From the NCBI GenBank assembly GCA_946188165.1, contig CAMHTW010000036.1:1-34881 (forward strand): 34,881 nt of DNA, in the 5' to 3' direction. Origin of the DNA: an uncultured Prevotella sp. (GTDB lineage Bacteria; Bacteroidota; Bacteroidia; Bacteroidales; Bacteroidaceae). Positions within the stretch are counted from its first letter, which is position 1. The number at the start of each line of letters is the position of its first letter. The position numbers and the translations under genes are program-made. Below, piece after piece: positions 7,225-14,690 of the stretch. The notes under the pieces were generated by a model. The model ran no database searches. It was not told the DNA's origin and saw only the letters and a program-made list of their open reading frames with translations.

Positions 7225-8382
7225 TTATTTCAGTTCTACAGTAGCACGTCGGTTATATTCAGCAGGTGTAAGGGTATCGACACCACCGGCAGCGACAACC
7301 TCGATACGCTGAGGATTGACACCAAGGCGCACCAGTTCATCGGCAACAGCCTGGGCACGACGCTCCGACAGTTTCATGTTAGCGTCAGCATTACCCGACT
7401 TGTCGGCATAGCCCGTCACAAGTACTGAGGCATTCTTGTCGATAGCCAACTGCGCCAGCGATTTAACGCTCAGCATGTCACGACTGGCAATGACGTTGGC
7501 CTTGCCGACTTCGAAGAAGATGGAGACAGGGGCAGAAACGATGTTCTCGACAGTACGGACTGCCGGGGCGACCGTGGCCACCGATGCTGTGGGGCGAGGC
7601 TGTTGCTTTTCAAGTTCCTGCTGCAGGCGTTCGTTCTCGGCCAGTGCGTCAGCCAGCTGGGCATTCAGTGCATCAAGTTCCCCCTCGGTCAGCGCGCTGA
7701 CGGCGTCCTGATCGGTAGCATGCTTCCAGTTGTTCTTGCCAATATGATATGTAATACCAAGTTCTACGGCAAAGTGCTGGTTACGGCTCTTCAGTCCGAT
7801 GCCACGGTTGCTGCCTTCAGCGCTGTTCCAAGCCAACTCGATATTGGCTGAGAGACGGGGCGACAAACGCAGGGTATTCAGTAAGCCAAGGCTGAGTGCC
7901 GTGCTGTAATGGGCATGCGTCATATTACGATGGATGCCGGCTCCAATGTATGGAATGATGTTCCAAAAGCGCTGCTCGTCATAGCCGCGTAACAGCGACG
8001 AGACATTAATCAGAAGCTGTTCGTTGGCCGTCCAATACTTGTCGCCACCAATGCCATCTTCCTCCTTACCCATCTGCCAAGCATTGACCTTGGTACGCAA
8101 ACCGAAAACAGGTGTCAGCCACTTGCCCAACGACAACGAGGCACCTAAGCCGGTATAGTAAGAACCACCAGGGAACTTATGGAAGGGAGCCACCAGCGAA
8201 CGCTCGCCCTCGCCATAGAAGGCACTCCACGTAACATTGGCGCCTACAAACCAGTTCTGCCAAAAGCCATTGGTTGCCACACGATGCTTCTCGGAGGGTG
8301 CAATCTCCATATCTTCATCATCCTGTGCCATGGCTGTCAACGACAAACTGGCAACAGCTAACATCAAAAACAACTTCTTCAT
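7225..8382 (-). CDS. OmpA-family outer membrane protein with an N-terminal beta-barrel
   Basis: 385 residues from Met at 8382. An in-frame ATG two codons earlier exists, but the AAGG upstream is spaced correctly only for the second. Signal peptide MKKLFLMLAVASLSLTAMA, then a barrel-like region (FVGANVTWSAFYGEG, GASLSLGKWLTPVFGLR, GIGLKSRNQHFAVELGITYHI). A short coiled coil follows near residues 230-262 (GELDALNAQLADALAENERL). The C-terminal OmpA domain starts at about 285 (VSIFFEVGKANV) and includes TGYADKSGNADANMKLSERR, the peptidoglycan-binding motif. It tethers the outer membrane to the wall. It resembles the second OmpA gene at 10892-12058, though the spacing suggests separate units. Confidence 0.88.
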   Translation of the reverse strand: MKKLFLMLAVASLSLTAMAQDDEDMEIAPSEKHRVATNGFWQNWFVGANVTWSAFYGEGERSLVAPFHKFPGGSYYTGLGASLSLGKWLTPVFGLRTKVNAWQMGKEEDGIGGDKYWTANEQLLINVSSLLRGYDEQRFWNIIPYIGAGIHRNMTHAHYSTALSLGLLNTLRLSPRLSANIELAWNSAEGSNRGIGLKSRNQHFAVELGITYHIGKNNWKHATDQDAVSALTEGELDALNAQLADALAENERLQQELEKQQPRPTASVATVAPAVRTVENIVSAPVSIFFEVGKANVIASRDMLSVKSLAQLAIDKNASVLVTGYADKSGNADANMKLSERRAQAVADELVRLGVNPQRIEVVAAGGVDTLTPAEYNRRATVELK

Positions 8383-8431
8383 ATACATACCTTATTTATT
8401 ATTTTATAAATAGTTTTCCTGATTTTATGTG

Positions 8432-8439
8432 CAAATTTA
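8432..8439 (-). promoter_or_regulatory. Promoter of the OmpA gene at 7225-8382 (-7 TAAATTTG, -33 TTTG)
   Basis: TAAATTTG on the minus strand with TTTG 19 bases upstream. It sits in the 140-bp divergent region shared with the plus-strand gene. Confidence 0.7.
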
Positions 8440-8492
8440 CGTATTTATTTCTTAAAAACAAATATTTTATTGGTTATTTCGCCTTTTTATCC

Positions 8493-8500
8493 TAATTTTG
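8493..8500 (+). promoter_or_regulatory. Promoter of the plus-strand outer membrane gene (-7 TAATTTTG)
   Basis: TAATTTTG then CAGACG, 28 bases before the ATG at 8529. TTGG lies about 19 bases further upstream as a weak -33. Confidence 0.6.
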
Positions 8501-8528
8501 CAGACGCAAACAAGGAAAAAGTGAAGAT

Positions 8529-9566
8529 ATGACAACAAGCAAGAAGATAATAGCCGTGCTGATGACAGCTGTGACGCTTGGCACAACGGCCATGCAAGCA
8601 CAGAACAACAAAGCCGTCTTCGAGGCCTTCAACCATTTGGACGTAGGTGTTACATTAGGCTCTACGGGACTGGGTATCGACATCGCCAGCCCCTTCGGCA
8701 AATACGTACAGGTGAGAACGGGTTTTGAAATCATGCCGCACTTTGAGAAAAGCCTGCACTTCGACATTCAGTCGTTTGGCTATAACGACAATGGCGAGCT
8801 CCAAACATCGGACTTCGACATCATGGCCGACCGTTTGGAGGCACTGACGAACTATCGCGCCAGGCCTTCAGTGGAGATGATTGGCAAACCGACATTATGG
8901 AACTATAAACTGTTGGTCGATGTATTTCCGTTTCGCAACAAGCACTGGCACCTGACAGCTGGCTTCCACTGGGGACCCTCACAAATAGGAGAAGCTGTAA
9001 ATGCACTGAGCGATGCCCCATCGTTGGTAGCTGTCAACATCTACAACAAACTCTACGACAAGGCTGAGAGCGGTGATGCCATATATAATGGCTTTGCACT
9101 GGGTGCAGAATGGTTGGAGAACGGACGCATGGGTATCCAGCTGGGTGAATATGCCGACCGTTATGTCATGAAGACGGTGGTAGAATATGACGAATATGGC
9201 GACTTCATCGGTTCACATGAAGAATATGTTCTTGATGCCAACGGCAACAAAATTCACGAGCCGTATCGCATGGAGCCAGACAATAATTGCACAGTGAGTG
9301 CTAAAGTAAAGGTCAACAGTTTCAAGCCCTATCTTGGTTTCGGCTACGGCGGACGACTGCTGAAGAACGACGACCGCTATAACATCAGCTTTGATGCAGG
9401 ACTCATGTTCTGGGGAGGCACGCCCGACATCATTACCCACGACGGCACGAATCTTTCAAAGGATGTCATCAACATCGGAGGTAAGGTGGGCGACTACGTT
9501 GACTTGATCAAAGGTGTCAAAGCATTCCCAGTACTGAACCTGAGAATTACGCGGCGCCTGTTCTAA
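8529..9566 (+). CDS. Predicted outer membrane beta-barrel protein of unknown function
   Basis: 345 residues and the only recognised plus-strand gene in the window. Signal peptide MTTSKKIIAVLMTAVTLGTTAMQA, then a Gly/aromatic-rich sequence with barrel-like alternation (HLDVGVTLGSTGLGIDIAS, YVQVRTGFEIMP, WHLTAGFHWGPSQIGE, FKPYLGFGYGGRLLKND, YNISFDAGLMFWGG) and a terminal strand ending in aromatic residues (VLNLRITRRLF), as barrel-assembly signals do. I cannot name a function. It is transcribed divergently from the upstream OmpA gene and ends at a strong convergent hairpin. Confidence 0.75.
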   Translation: MTTSKKIIAVLMTAVTLGTTAMQAQNNKAVFEAFNHLDVGVTLGSTGLGIDIASPFGKYVQVRTGFEIMPHFEKSLHFDIQSFGYNDNGELQTSDFDIMADRLEALTNYRARPSVEMIGKPTLWNYKLLVDVFPFRNKHWHLTAGFHWGPSQIGEAVNALSDAPSLVAVNIYNKLYDKAESGDAIYNGFALGAEWLENGRMGIQLGEYADRYVMKTVVEYDEYGDFIGSHEEYVLDANGNKIHEPYRMEPDNNCTVSAKVKVNSFKPYLGFGYGGRLLKNDDRYNISFDAGLMFWGGTPDIITHDGTNLSKDVINIGGKVGDYVDLIKGVKAFPVLNLRITRRLF

Positions 9567-9587
9567 AATACTACGGACTTATTGCAA

Positions 9588-9625
9588 AATAAGCGGTACT
9601 TATTCGACGATAAGTACCGCTTATT
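9588..9625. terminator. Perfect 16-bp hairpin between convergent genes
   Basis: Bases 9588-9603 and 9610-9625 are exact inverted repeats (AATAAGCGGTACTTAT and its complement) around a six-base loop. It lies between the stop at 9566 on plus and the stop at 9643 on minus, so it probably ends transcription from both sides, although neither side has a long T run. Confidence 0.7.
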
Positions 9626-9642
9626 ATTAGCAAACGATGGTC

Positions 9643-10782
9643 TTACTTAATCACAACCTTACGGCCGTCAACGACATAGACGCCTTTTTGTAATCCTTCA
9701 GCAGTGTCGCCAAGGCGCTGACCACTGAGCGAATAGACACCACGCTGCTTCGTCTTAGTTTCAGAAGCCTTTACCACCTCTATGCCATCAGGAATCTCAT
9801 GTACGACATAGATGACATCAGGCGAACCTGCAGGAACAGGCAGATAACAAGTGTTGGCAGGAATATACACCAGCGATGACGACTTGACAAACGCCAGACG
9901 ACCATCAGGAGCACGACCAAGGACACGCATCGTATTAGGATTATACGCCGTCACATTACGGTGCTCGGTGTAGGCTTCCACATCATTGCAAAAATAAACA
10001 CCCTTCAACTTATTACCTGAAGCCGTGACGGTAGAGATAGCCAGATTTACTTTATTGTCGGTAGCCACATCACTCTTACACTCCACGATGACTGGTGTAA
10101 CACCAGGAATCGTGTACGCGAAATCGTGAATCAAAGCATAACCGTCTCTCACTTCAGAAACATAATAGGCATTGACATTGCTATTCTTGATAAAAGAGAA
10201 CGATGCATAGAACGGTGCATAATACAGGCTGTCACCTCCATCCAGACTTGCCTTGATAGTTGGCTGAAAACCAAAATAGTATTTATCGTTGATAGGACGA
10301 ATCCACCAATAAGCATAATCGTCCAGATTACCCTCGGCAGTTTTGACTGGGGCAGATTCACCACGCCAGCTGGAATCCGTCAGGTATTTGGTCAAAGTTA
10401 TGCCAGCGGCAGTACCTGTTCCACCAATGGTATAGGTACCATTACTACGCTGGCGGAACTCCAGATAGCTATGGACACGCGCATACAAGTCAAGCCCCTG
10501 ACCGGAAATATTGTACTGGGTATTGGTATGCTTAGACAAATAGCATATCGATGCAGGATTAGTCGCTACGTACTCTTCGAAAGGTTTCATCAGCTTGAAA
10601 GCACCAGTATTGATATCCTGCGTGCTGGGCGTAGTGATAAGCCACGCGCTGTCGTCAACCATCACAAAATAGCGTTCAGTCTTACTGTTCTGGATACGGT
10701 AGTAACCAGAGCCGTTTAACTGAGCATAGAGTGCCAACGGTGCCAACAACAGCCATGACAACAAAAATTTCTTCATAAGCAT
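9643..10782 (-). CDS. Secreted protein of unknown function with a C-terminal sorting-type tail
   Basis: 379 residues. Signal peptide MKKFLLSWLLLAPLALYAQ; Met3 (codon at 10776) is the more typical start. The body opens LNGSGYYRIQNSKTERYFVMVDD and shows beta-rich stretches with no catalytic motif I recognise. The last 30 residues (GVYSLSGQRLG..., LQKGVYVVDGRKVVIK) match the short tail seen on many Prevotella secreted proteins, similar to type IX secretion sorting domains. A terminator separates it from the upstream OmpA gene, so it probably has its own promoter, but I see no clear TAnnTTTG within the gap 10783-10891. Confidence 0.7.
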   Translation of the reverse strand: MLMKKFLLSWLLLAPLALYAQLNGSGYYRIQNSKTERYFVMVDDSAWLITTPSTQDINTGAFKLMKPFEEYVATNPASICYLSKHTNTQYNISGQGLDLYARVHSYLEFRQRSNGTYTIGGTGTAAGITLTKYLTDSSWRGESAPVKTAEGNLDDYAYWWIRPINDKYYFGFQPTIKASLDGGDSLYYAPFYASFSFIKNSNVNAYYVSEVRDGYALIHDFAYTIPGVTPVIVECKSDVATDNKVNLAISTVTASGNKLKGVYFCNDVEAYTEHRNVTAYNPNTMRVLGRAPDGRLAFVKSSSLVYIPANTCYLPVPAGSPDVIYVVHEIPDGIEVVKASETKTKQRGVYSLSGQRLGDTAEGLQKGVYVVDGRKVVIK

Positions 10783-10797
10783 TAATTACTTAATAGA

Positions 10798-10850
10798 CAA
10801 AAATCCGACCCTGCATCAATGTAGTGTTTCAACAATGATGTAAGGTCGGA
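10798..10850 (-). terminator. Intrinsic terminator after the OmpA gene at 10892-12058
   Basis: On the minus strand TCCGACCTTACATCA pairs with TGATGCAGGGTCGGA (one G-U, one mismatch) around a 17-base loop, then TTTTTG. It separates the OmpA transcript from the following secreted-protein gene. Confidence 0.8.
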
Positions 10851-10891
10851 CAGTTAGTATTCAAAAGCTATTCAGAATAGCTCTTAACAGC

Positions 10892-12058
10892 TTAGTCACA
10901 AATAGCGATTGCAACACGGTTCTCAATCTCCTTGGCGAACGGCTGAATGGTATCACCCTTGTAGTCAACCTTGATACGGTTCTTCTTGATACCATAGTTG
11001 CGCATCAACATGTTAGCAACAGCCTGAGCACGGCGCTGAGACAGATTGTTGTTAATCTTAGGATTACCTGTACCACGGTCAGCATAACCAGTAATCTCAA
11101 CAGTGCAGTTGGGGTGCTCCTTCATGTAGTCAGCAACCTCCTTAACCTTCTTGTACTCTGACTTGTCAATCCAAGTCTTACCAGCCTTCAAATAGAAGAT
11201 GTCGCGACGGAACTTGGTTTCCTCAACTTCCTTCTTCTCAGCAACGGCACGAGTTGGCTCAACAACCTGAGGAGCGGGCTTCTCAACAACACGCTCGATA
11301 ACGCGCTCGACAACCTTCTCAGGAACCTTCGGAGCCTCGATAGTGCGAGTGCTGTAGGTCTTACCAAGATTGATCTTCACACCAGCGAGGGCATTGAAGT
11401 ACCAGTCCCAGTTACCAGCCTTCTTAGAATTGTAGCGGTCACTCAGTGTGTTGGCATTAACTTCCAGCCCCAGAGTTACAGCATCGCTAACCTTGAAATC
11501 AGCAGCAACACCGGCGCGACCAAATACGCGAACCTTAGTACCATCCCATGCATACTGAGTATTCTCAGAAGTACCAGTAGCAGTAGTAGTTAAAGGATAG
11601 AGAGCTGCAGCGGCTGCTTTGATGTCATCAATCTTGTTGTCCCAGCCAATATTTGCACCAAGACCACCGAACACGCTGAAGTTGAAGATGCGGTTGGGGT
11701 TGAAGCCACAGAACAGGTTCGACAGATTGAATGTCAGGTCGATACCAGGAGCAACATACATCCACTTCCACTTGTAAGTGTTAGCAGCAGCCTCAATACC
11801 TGCCTTGCTCTGCCAAGCGTTAACAGCCAGACGGGCACCGAAAACAGGAGAGAACTGACGGCCAAGAGCTACCTGTACGTTAGGAGAAATGAGATCACTG
11901 AAGTCAATCTCACCCAGTGTGTACTGAGCACCACCCTGCAACTGAATGTACCAATAGGGATTGTGGTCATACACGGTCTTGGGATACTCTTCCTGAGCCG
12001 ATGCGCTCAGCACACCAGCCAGCAAGAGGCAAGACATAAAAATTTTCTTGATTTTCAT
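10892..12058 (-). CDS. OmpA-family outer membrane protein
   Basis: 388 residues. Signal peptide MKIKKIFMSCLLLAGVLSASA, then a barrel (WYIQLQGGAQYTLGEIDF, VALGRQFSPVFGARLAVNAW, FNFSVFGGLGANIGWDN). A Pro/Val/Glu linker (VPEKVVERVIERVVEKPAP) sits near residues 240-260. The OmpA domain starts at about 290 (RDIFYLKAGKTWIDKSEY) with VEITGYADRGTGNPKINNNL and SQRRAQAVANML, the peptidoglycan-binding core. It is only 45 bases downstream of the coiled-coil lipoprotein gene on the same strand, and they share one promoter and one terminator, so they probably form a two-gene operon acting at the outer membrane. Confidence 0.9.
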   Translation of the reverse strand: MKIKKIFMSCLLLAGVLSASAQEEYPKTVYDHNPYWYIQLQGGAQYTLGEIDFSDLISPNVQVALGRQFSPVFGARLAVNAWQSKAGIEAAANTYKWKWMYVAPGIDLTFNLSNLFCGFNPNRIFNFSVFGGLGANIGWDNKIDDIKAAAAALYPLTTTATGTSENTQYAWDGTKVRVFGRAGVAADFKVSDAVTLGLEVNANTLSDRYNSKKAGNWDWYFNALAGVKINLGKTYSTRTIEAPKVPEKVVERVIERVVEKPAPQVVEPTRAVAEKKEVEETKFRRDIFYLKAGKTWIDKSEYKKVKEVADYMKEHPNCTVEITGYADRGTGNPKINNNLSQRRAQAVANMLMRNYGIKKNRIKVDYKGDTIQPFAKEIENRVAIAICD

Positions 12059-12103
12059 AATCTTATATATTTTTTCGTTTTTAATCCGTTAATACTCCGT
12101 GAA

Positions 12104-14485
12104 TTATTCACCTACAGTGAGATAGAACTTACGACCAGCAATCTTACCCTCGTAGTCAACAGCTGTGTAAGCAATCTCGAAGGTGATGCCCTCGTAACCC
12201 TTAGAATTGAAGATGTACTGGTTCTTCAGAGATGTGCCAGAGAATACATCGAAGCCCTTAGCCTTGATGTCAGCGTTTACAGCCTTGACAGCATTTACCA
12301 AGCTAGCGTCCTTTCCACTCTGGGCAGAGAAGCCACCCTTATAGGCGTTGGTTACAATGAGGCTCTTCTTGTAAGCAGGAGCAAACAACTCGAGAGAGTA
12401 AGAAGTAGGAATCAGAGCAAGCTCACCACCCTTAGGAACTACAGTACCTACAGCGTAGTTAGCGCTTACGAAGCCACCGAGCTCACCAGCATTCTGACCA
12501 TCACTCCAAATCAGCACAGGCTGAACGGCGTTACCCAGATTGTCGAGCACGTTGTTGATACGGTTGATCCAATTGTTGGCACGGTCGATATAGCTGTTAA
12601 CCTGAGCTGCAGCGTCGTCAATGGTCTTGTTGATACCGTCACTGGCCTTATTGAATTCGATAAAGCGAGCATTAATCTGACCAAAGAAGTCCTCGAACAT
12701 CGGAGTGAAATCGACGTAAGCATAACCAGAACGAAGCTGATAGCCACTAGAGAAGAGGAGAGTAGAAGGATCGTTAGTAGCAGGATTCCCGTCGTAATCT
12801 GGGGTATATGCCAAACTATAGATTGTGTATTTTCCTGCAGTTCCTGCATTTGAAATGATAGCCTCAGGGATCTCCACAAGGATTATATACTTACCAGTTT
12901 CCTTATCCTGAGCAGTAATGACGATGGGATCAACAGTCAGGTTGACGTGCAACTTCTCAGCAATCACCTTCGAATTGATAGTAGGAATGCGAGTATACTT
13001 GCTGCTGGGGAGCTTGAAGCCGAAGCCAAGAGGCTCGATGCTGAAAGCAGCAACATCGAATGCAGAAGTTACGCTGCGAGCACCGATGGTGTCAGTCCAC
13101 TCAGCCTTCACGCCAAAGCGCTGAACAGGCTGCAGGCTGTTGTACAAGGCACGAGCTGCCTCCTTAACGCCCAAACGAGCCTGACCATCCAAAGCAGACT
13201 TAACAGCACTCTTGAAACCAGCCTTGTCGAAGTCGGGCTGCATCTTCAAAGCGTCATCCTTAGCAATAGTAGCTTCTACCTCATAGAAACCATTAGAAGA
13301 CTCTGTACCAACCTTAGTACCACGGGTCCAACCGAAAGTCATCACCTCGTTAGAAGCCTCCAAAGTAGAGAGCTGAATACGAGACTCATCACCCTTGCTA
13401 TTAACGAGCTTGAAGTCAGTACCGCTGAAGTCAACGTTGGTGGGGTTCACAGTCAGGAACATCTTACCAGCATTGCCCTTAGCGTCGTTGAACAGGAGCT
13501 GACCAGCAGTGATATTCTCAGAAGCAGGCATCATGCCATTGCTCTCCAACCAAGCCAGATCGGCCTCAGTGATAATACTTCTATTGTCAAATGACTTCAT
13601 GGCAGAGGGGAACTGAACATCAGCAACAGCCTTACCAGCATAAGCGGCCAGGATGTTGGTCTGGATGCCGAGAGGCAGACTGCCATAACCAAATACGGGG
13701 CTGTATGTACCCTGAACAATGATACCAGAAATCTGCTTCTTCAAAGTGCCAACGATGTTGTTGACATCCTGCTTCAGAGCATTAATCTGATCCTGCAGAG
13801 CGTCATCAGCAGCCTCGTAAGCCTTGATCAAATCCTGAAGGCTCTTGAATGTTTTACCATTACGGTCAACAGCCTGACCCTTATTAATCCAGTTCCATGC
13901 GTCATCAGCAACCTCAACGGCTTTATTCCAAAGGGCGCTATCCTTAGCAACAGTTGCAGCAACGGTAGCAGCCTCGGTCACAGCTTCCTTCAAGTCAGGA
14001 CCCCAACCCTGCAGAGCCTGCTGAAGTTCGTCAATACGAATAGAGTCGTTCCAGCTACGAGCAGAGTCAGCCTTAGCCAAAGCGGTAACGTAAACAATGG
14101 CCTTGTTATTGTTTTGAATCAACTGAGCATACTTGTTAACAGAGTCGTTCTTGAGAGCATTCAAAGACTCGTCAATAGTACGCTGCCAAGCATGAAGAAT
14201 TGTTGTGTCATTCTTGTAGTCAGACTTCAACAACCAATCCTTCAAATCTGTCTTCAAAGCCCAGTCCTTCAAATCTGTCTTCAAAGCCCAGTCCTTCAGA
14301 TCTGTTTTCAAAGCATAATCGCTCATGCTGGCAATCTGTTGGTTAAGAGCGTCTCTCAGAGAGAGATTCTCCTCCTTCCACTGAGCACGATCATCACCTT
14401 CGTAGTCCTTACAAGATACGAAAGAACTCGAAGCAGTCACCATGGCGACCGCAAAGAGTAAACCATAAATGATTTTCTTTTTCAT
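12104..14485 (-). CDS. Large lipoprotein with a coiled-coil N-terminus ('VSCKDYEGDD' family), unknown function
   Basis: 793 residues. Leader MKKKIIYGLLFAVAMVTASS, lipobox FVSC with lipid Cys25, then KDYEGDD, an acidic run like the surface-export signals of Bacteroidota lipoproteins. Three exact or near-exact copies of ALKTDLKDW occupy residues 58-84 and a degenerate fourth follows (LLKSDYKND). A Lys/Asp/Ala-rich helical stretch continues to about residue 250 (AYEAADDALQDQINALKQDVNN), likely coiled coil. The rest is beta-rich with short Asn/helical segments near 600-660 (DDAAAQVNSYIDRANNWINRI). The family is common in Prevotella and Bacteroides beside OmpA genes; its job is not known to me. 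A stalk or surface fibre is a guess. Confidence 0.75.
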   Translation of the reverse strand: MKKKIIYGLLFAVAMVTASSSFVSCKDYEGDDRAQWKEENLSLRDALNQQIASMSDYALKTDLKDWALKTDLKDWALKTDLKDWLLKSDYKNDTTILHAWQRTIDESLNALKNDSVNKYAQLIQNNNKAIVYVTALAKADSARSWNDSIRIDELQQALQGWGPDLKEAVTEAATVAATVAKDSALWNKAVEVADDAWNWINKGQAVDRNGKTFKSLQDLIKAYEAADDALQDQINALKQDVNNIVGTLKKQISGIIVQGTYSPVFGYGSLPLGIQTNILAAYAGKAVADVQFPSAMKSFDNRSIITEADLAWLESNGMMPASENITAGQLLFNDAKGNAGKMFLTVNPTNVDFSGTDFKLVNSKGDESRIQLSTLEASNEVMTFGWTRGTKVGTESSNGFYEVEATIAKDDALKMQPDFDKAGFKSAVKSALDGQARLGVKEAARALYNSLQPVQRFGVKAEWTDTIGARSVTSAFDVAAFSIEPLGFGFKLPSSKYTRIPTINSKVIAEKLHVNLTVDPIVITAQDKETGKYIILVEIPEAIISNAGTAGKYTIYSLAYTPDYDGNPATNDPSTLLFSSGYQLRSGYAYVDFTPMFEDFFGQINARFIEFNKASDGINKTIDDAAAQVNSYIDRANNWINRINNVLDNLGNAVQPVLIWSDGQNAGELGGFVSANYAVGTVVPKGGELALIPTSYSLELFAPAYKKSLIVTNAYKGGFSAQSGKDASLVNAVKAVNADIKAKGFDVFSGTSLKNQYIFNSKGYEGITFEIAYTAVDYEGKIAGRKFYLTVGE
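14234..14314. repeat. Three tandem 27-bp repeats inside the coiled-coil lipoprotein gene
   Basis: The 27-base unit (in plus sense starting ccagtccttcaaatctgtct) is present three times nearly perfectly and encodes the nonapeptide ALKTDLKDW three times in frame. Near-identity at DNA level suggests recent duplication and possible copy-number variation without frameshift. Confidence 0.85.
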
Positions 14486-14591
14486 TGAACTTAATTTTAA
14501 ATTAATATTGTAAAACTTATATCTTATTATTACTTTCTCTTATTGGTTTATTCACACGACATAGTCATGGCTTAAAGCCTATAAATCGGTG

Positions 14592-14599
14592 CAAAGATA
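14592..14599 (-). promoter_or_regulatory. Promoter of the coiled-coil lipoprotein-OmpA operon, -7 TATCTTTG
   Basis: TATCTTTG then CACC on the minus strand, with TTGC 19 bases upstream. The leader to the ATG at 14485 would be about 100 bases. Between here and the mutL stop lie A/T homopolymer runs (about 14630-14670) that may help end the mutL transcript, but I see no GC stem. Confidence 0.6.
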
Positions 14600-14690
14600 G
14601 GAATTTTTTCTATACTAAGCAAGAAAAATCGTTTTTTTTTAAAAAAAAATGAAAAAAAATTGTCTTGGGCTGGTCAAATAGCATAAAAAT

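Noticed and set aside
10126..10719. Plus-strand frame of 197 codons opposite the secreted-protein gene
   Set aside because: Antisense shadow without a promoter or recognisable motifs.
12947..13594. Plus-strand frame of 215 codons opposite the coiled-coil lipoprotein gene
   Set aside because: No leader, family motif or promoter; the opposite frame is a lipoprotein with a clear lipobox.
14628..14672. Poly-A/T stretch after mutL as a terminator
   Set aside because: A/T homopolymers only, with no GC-rich stem; not listed as a terminator.
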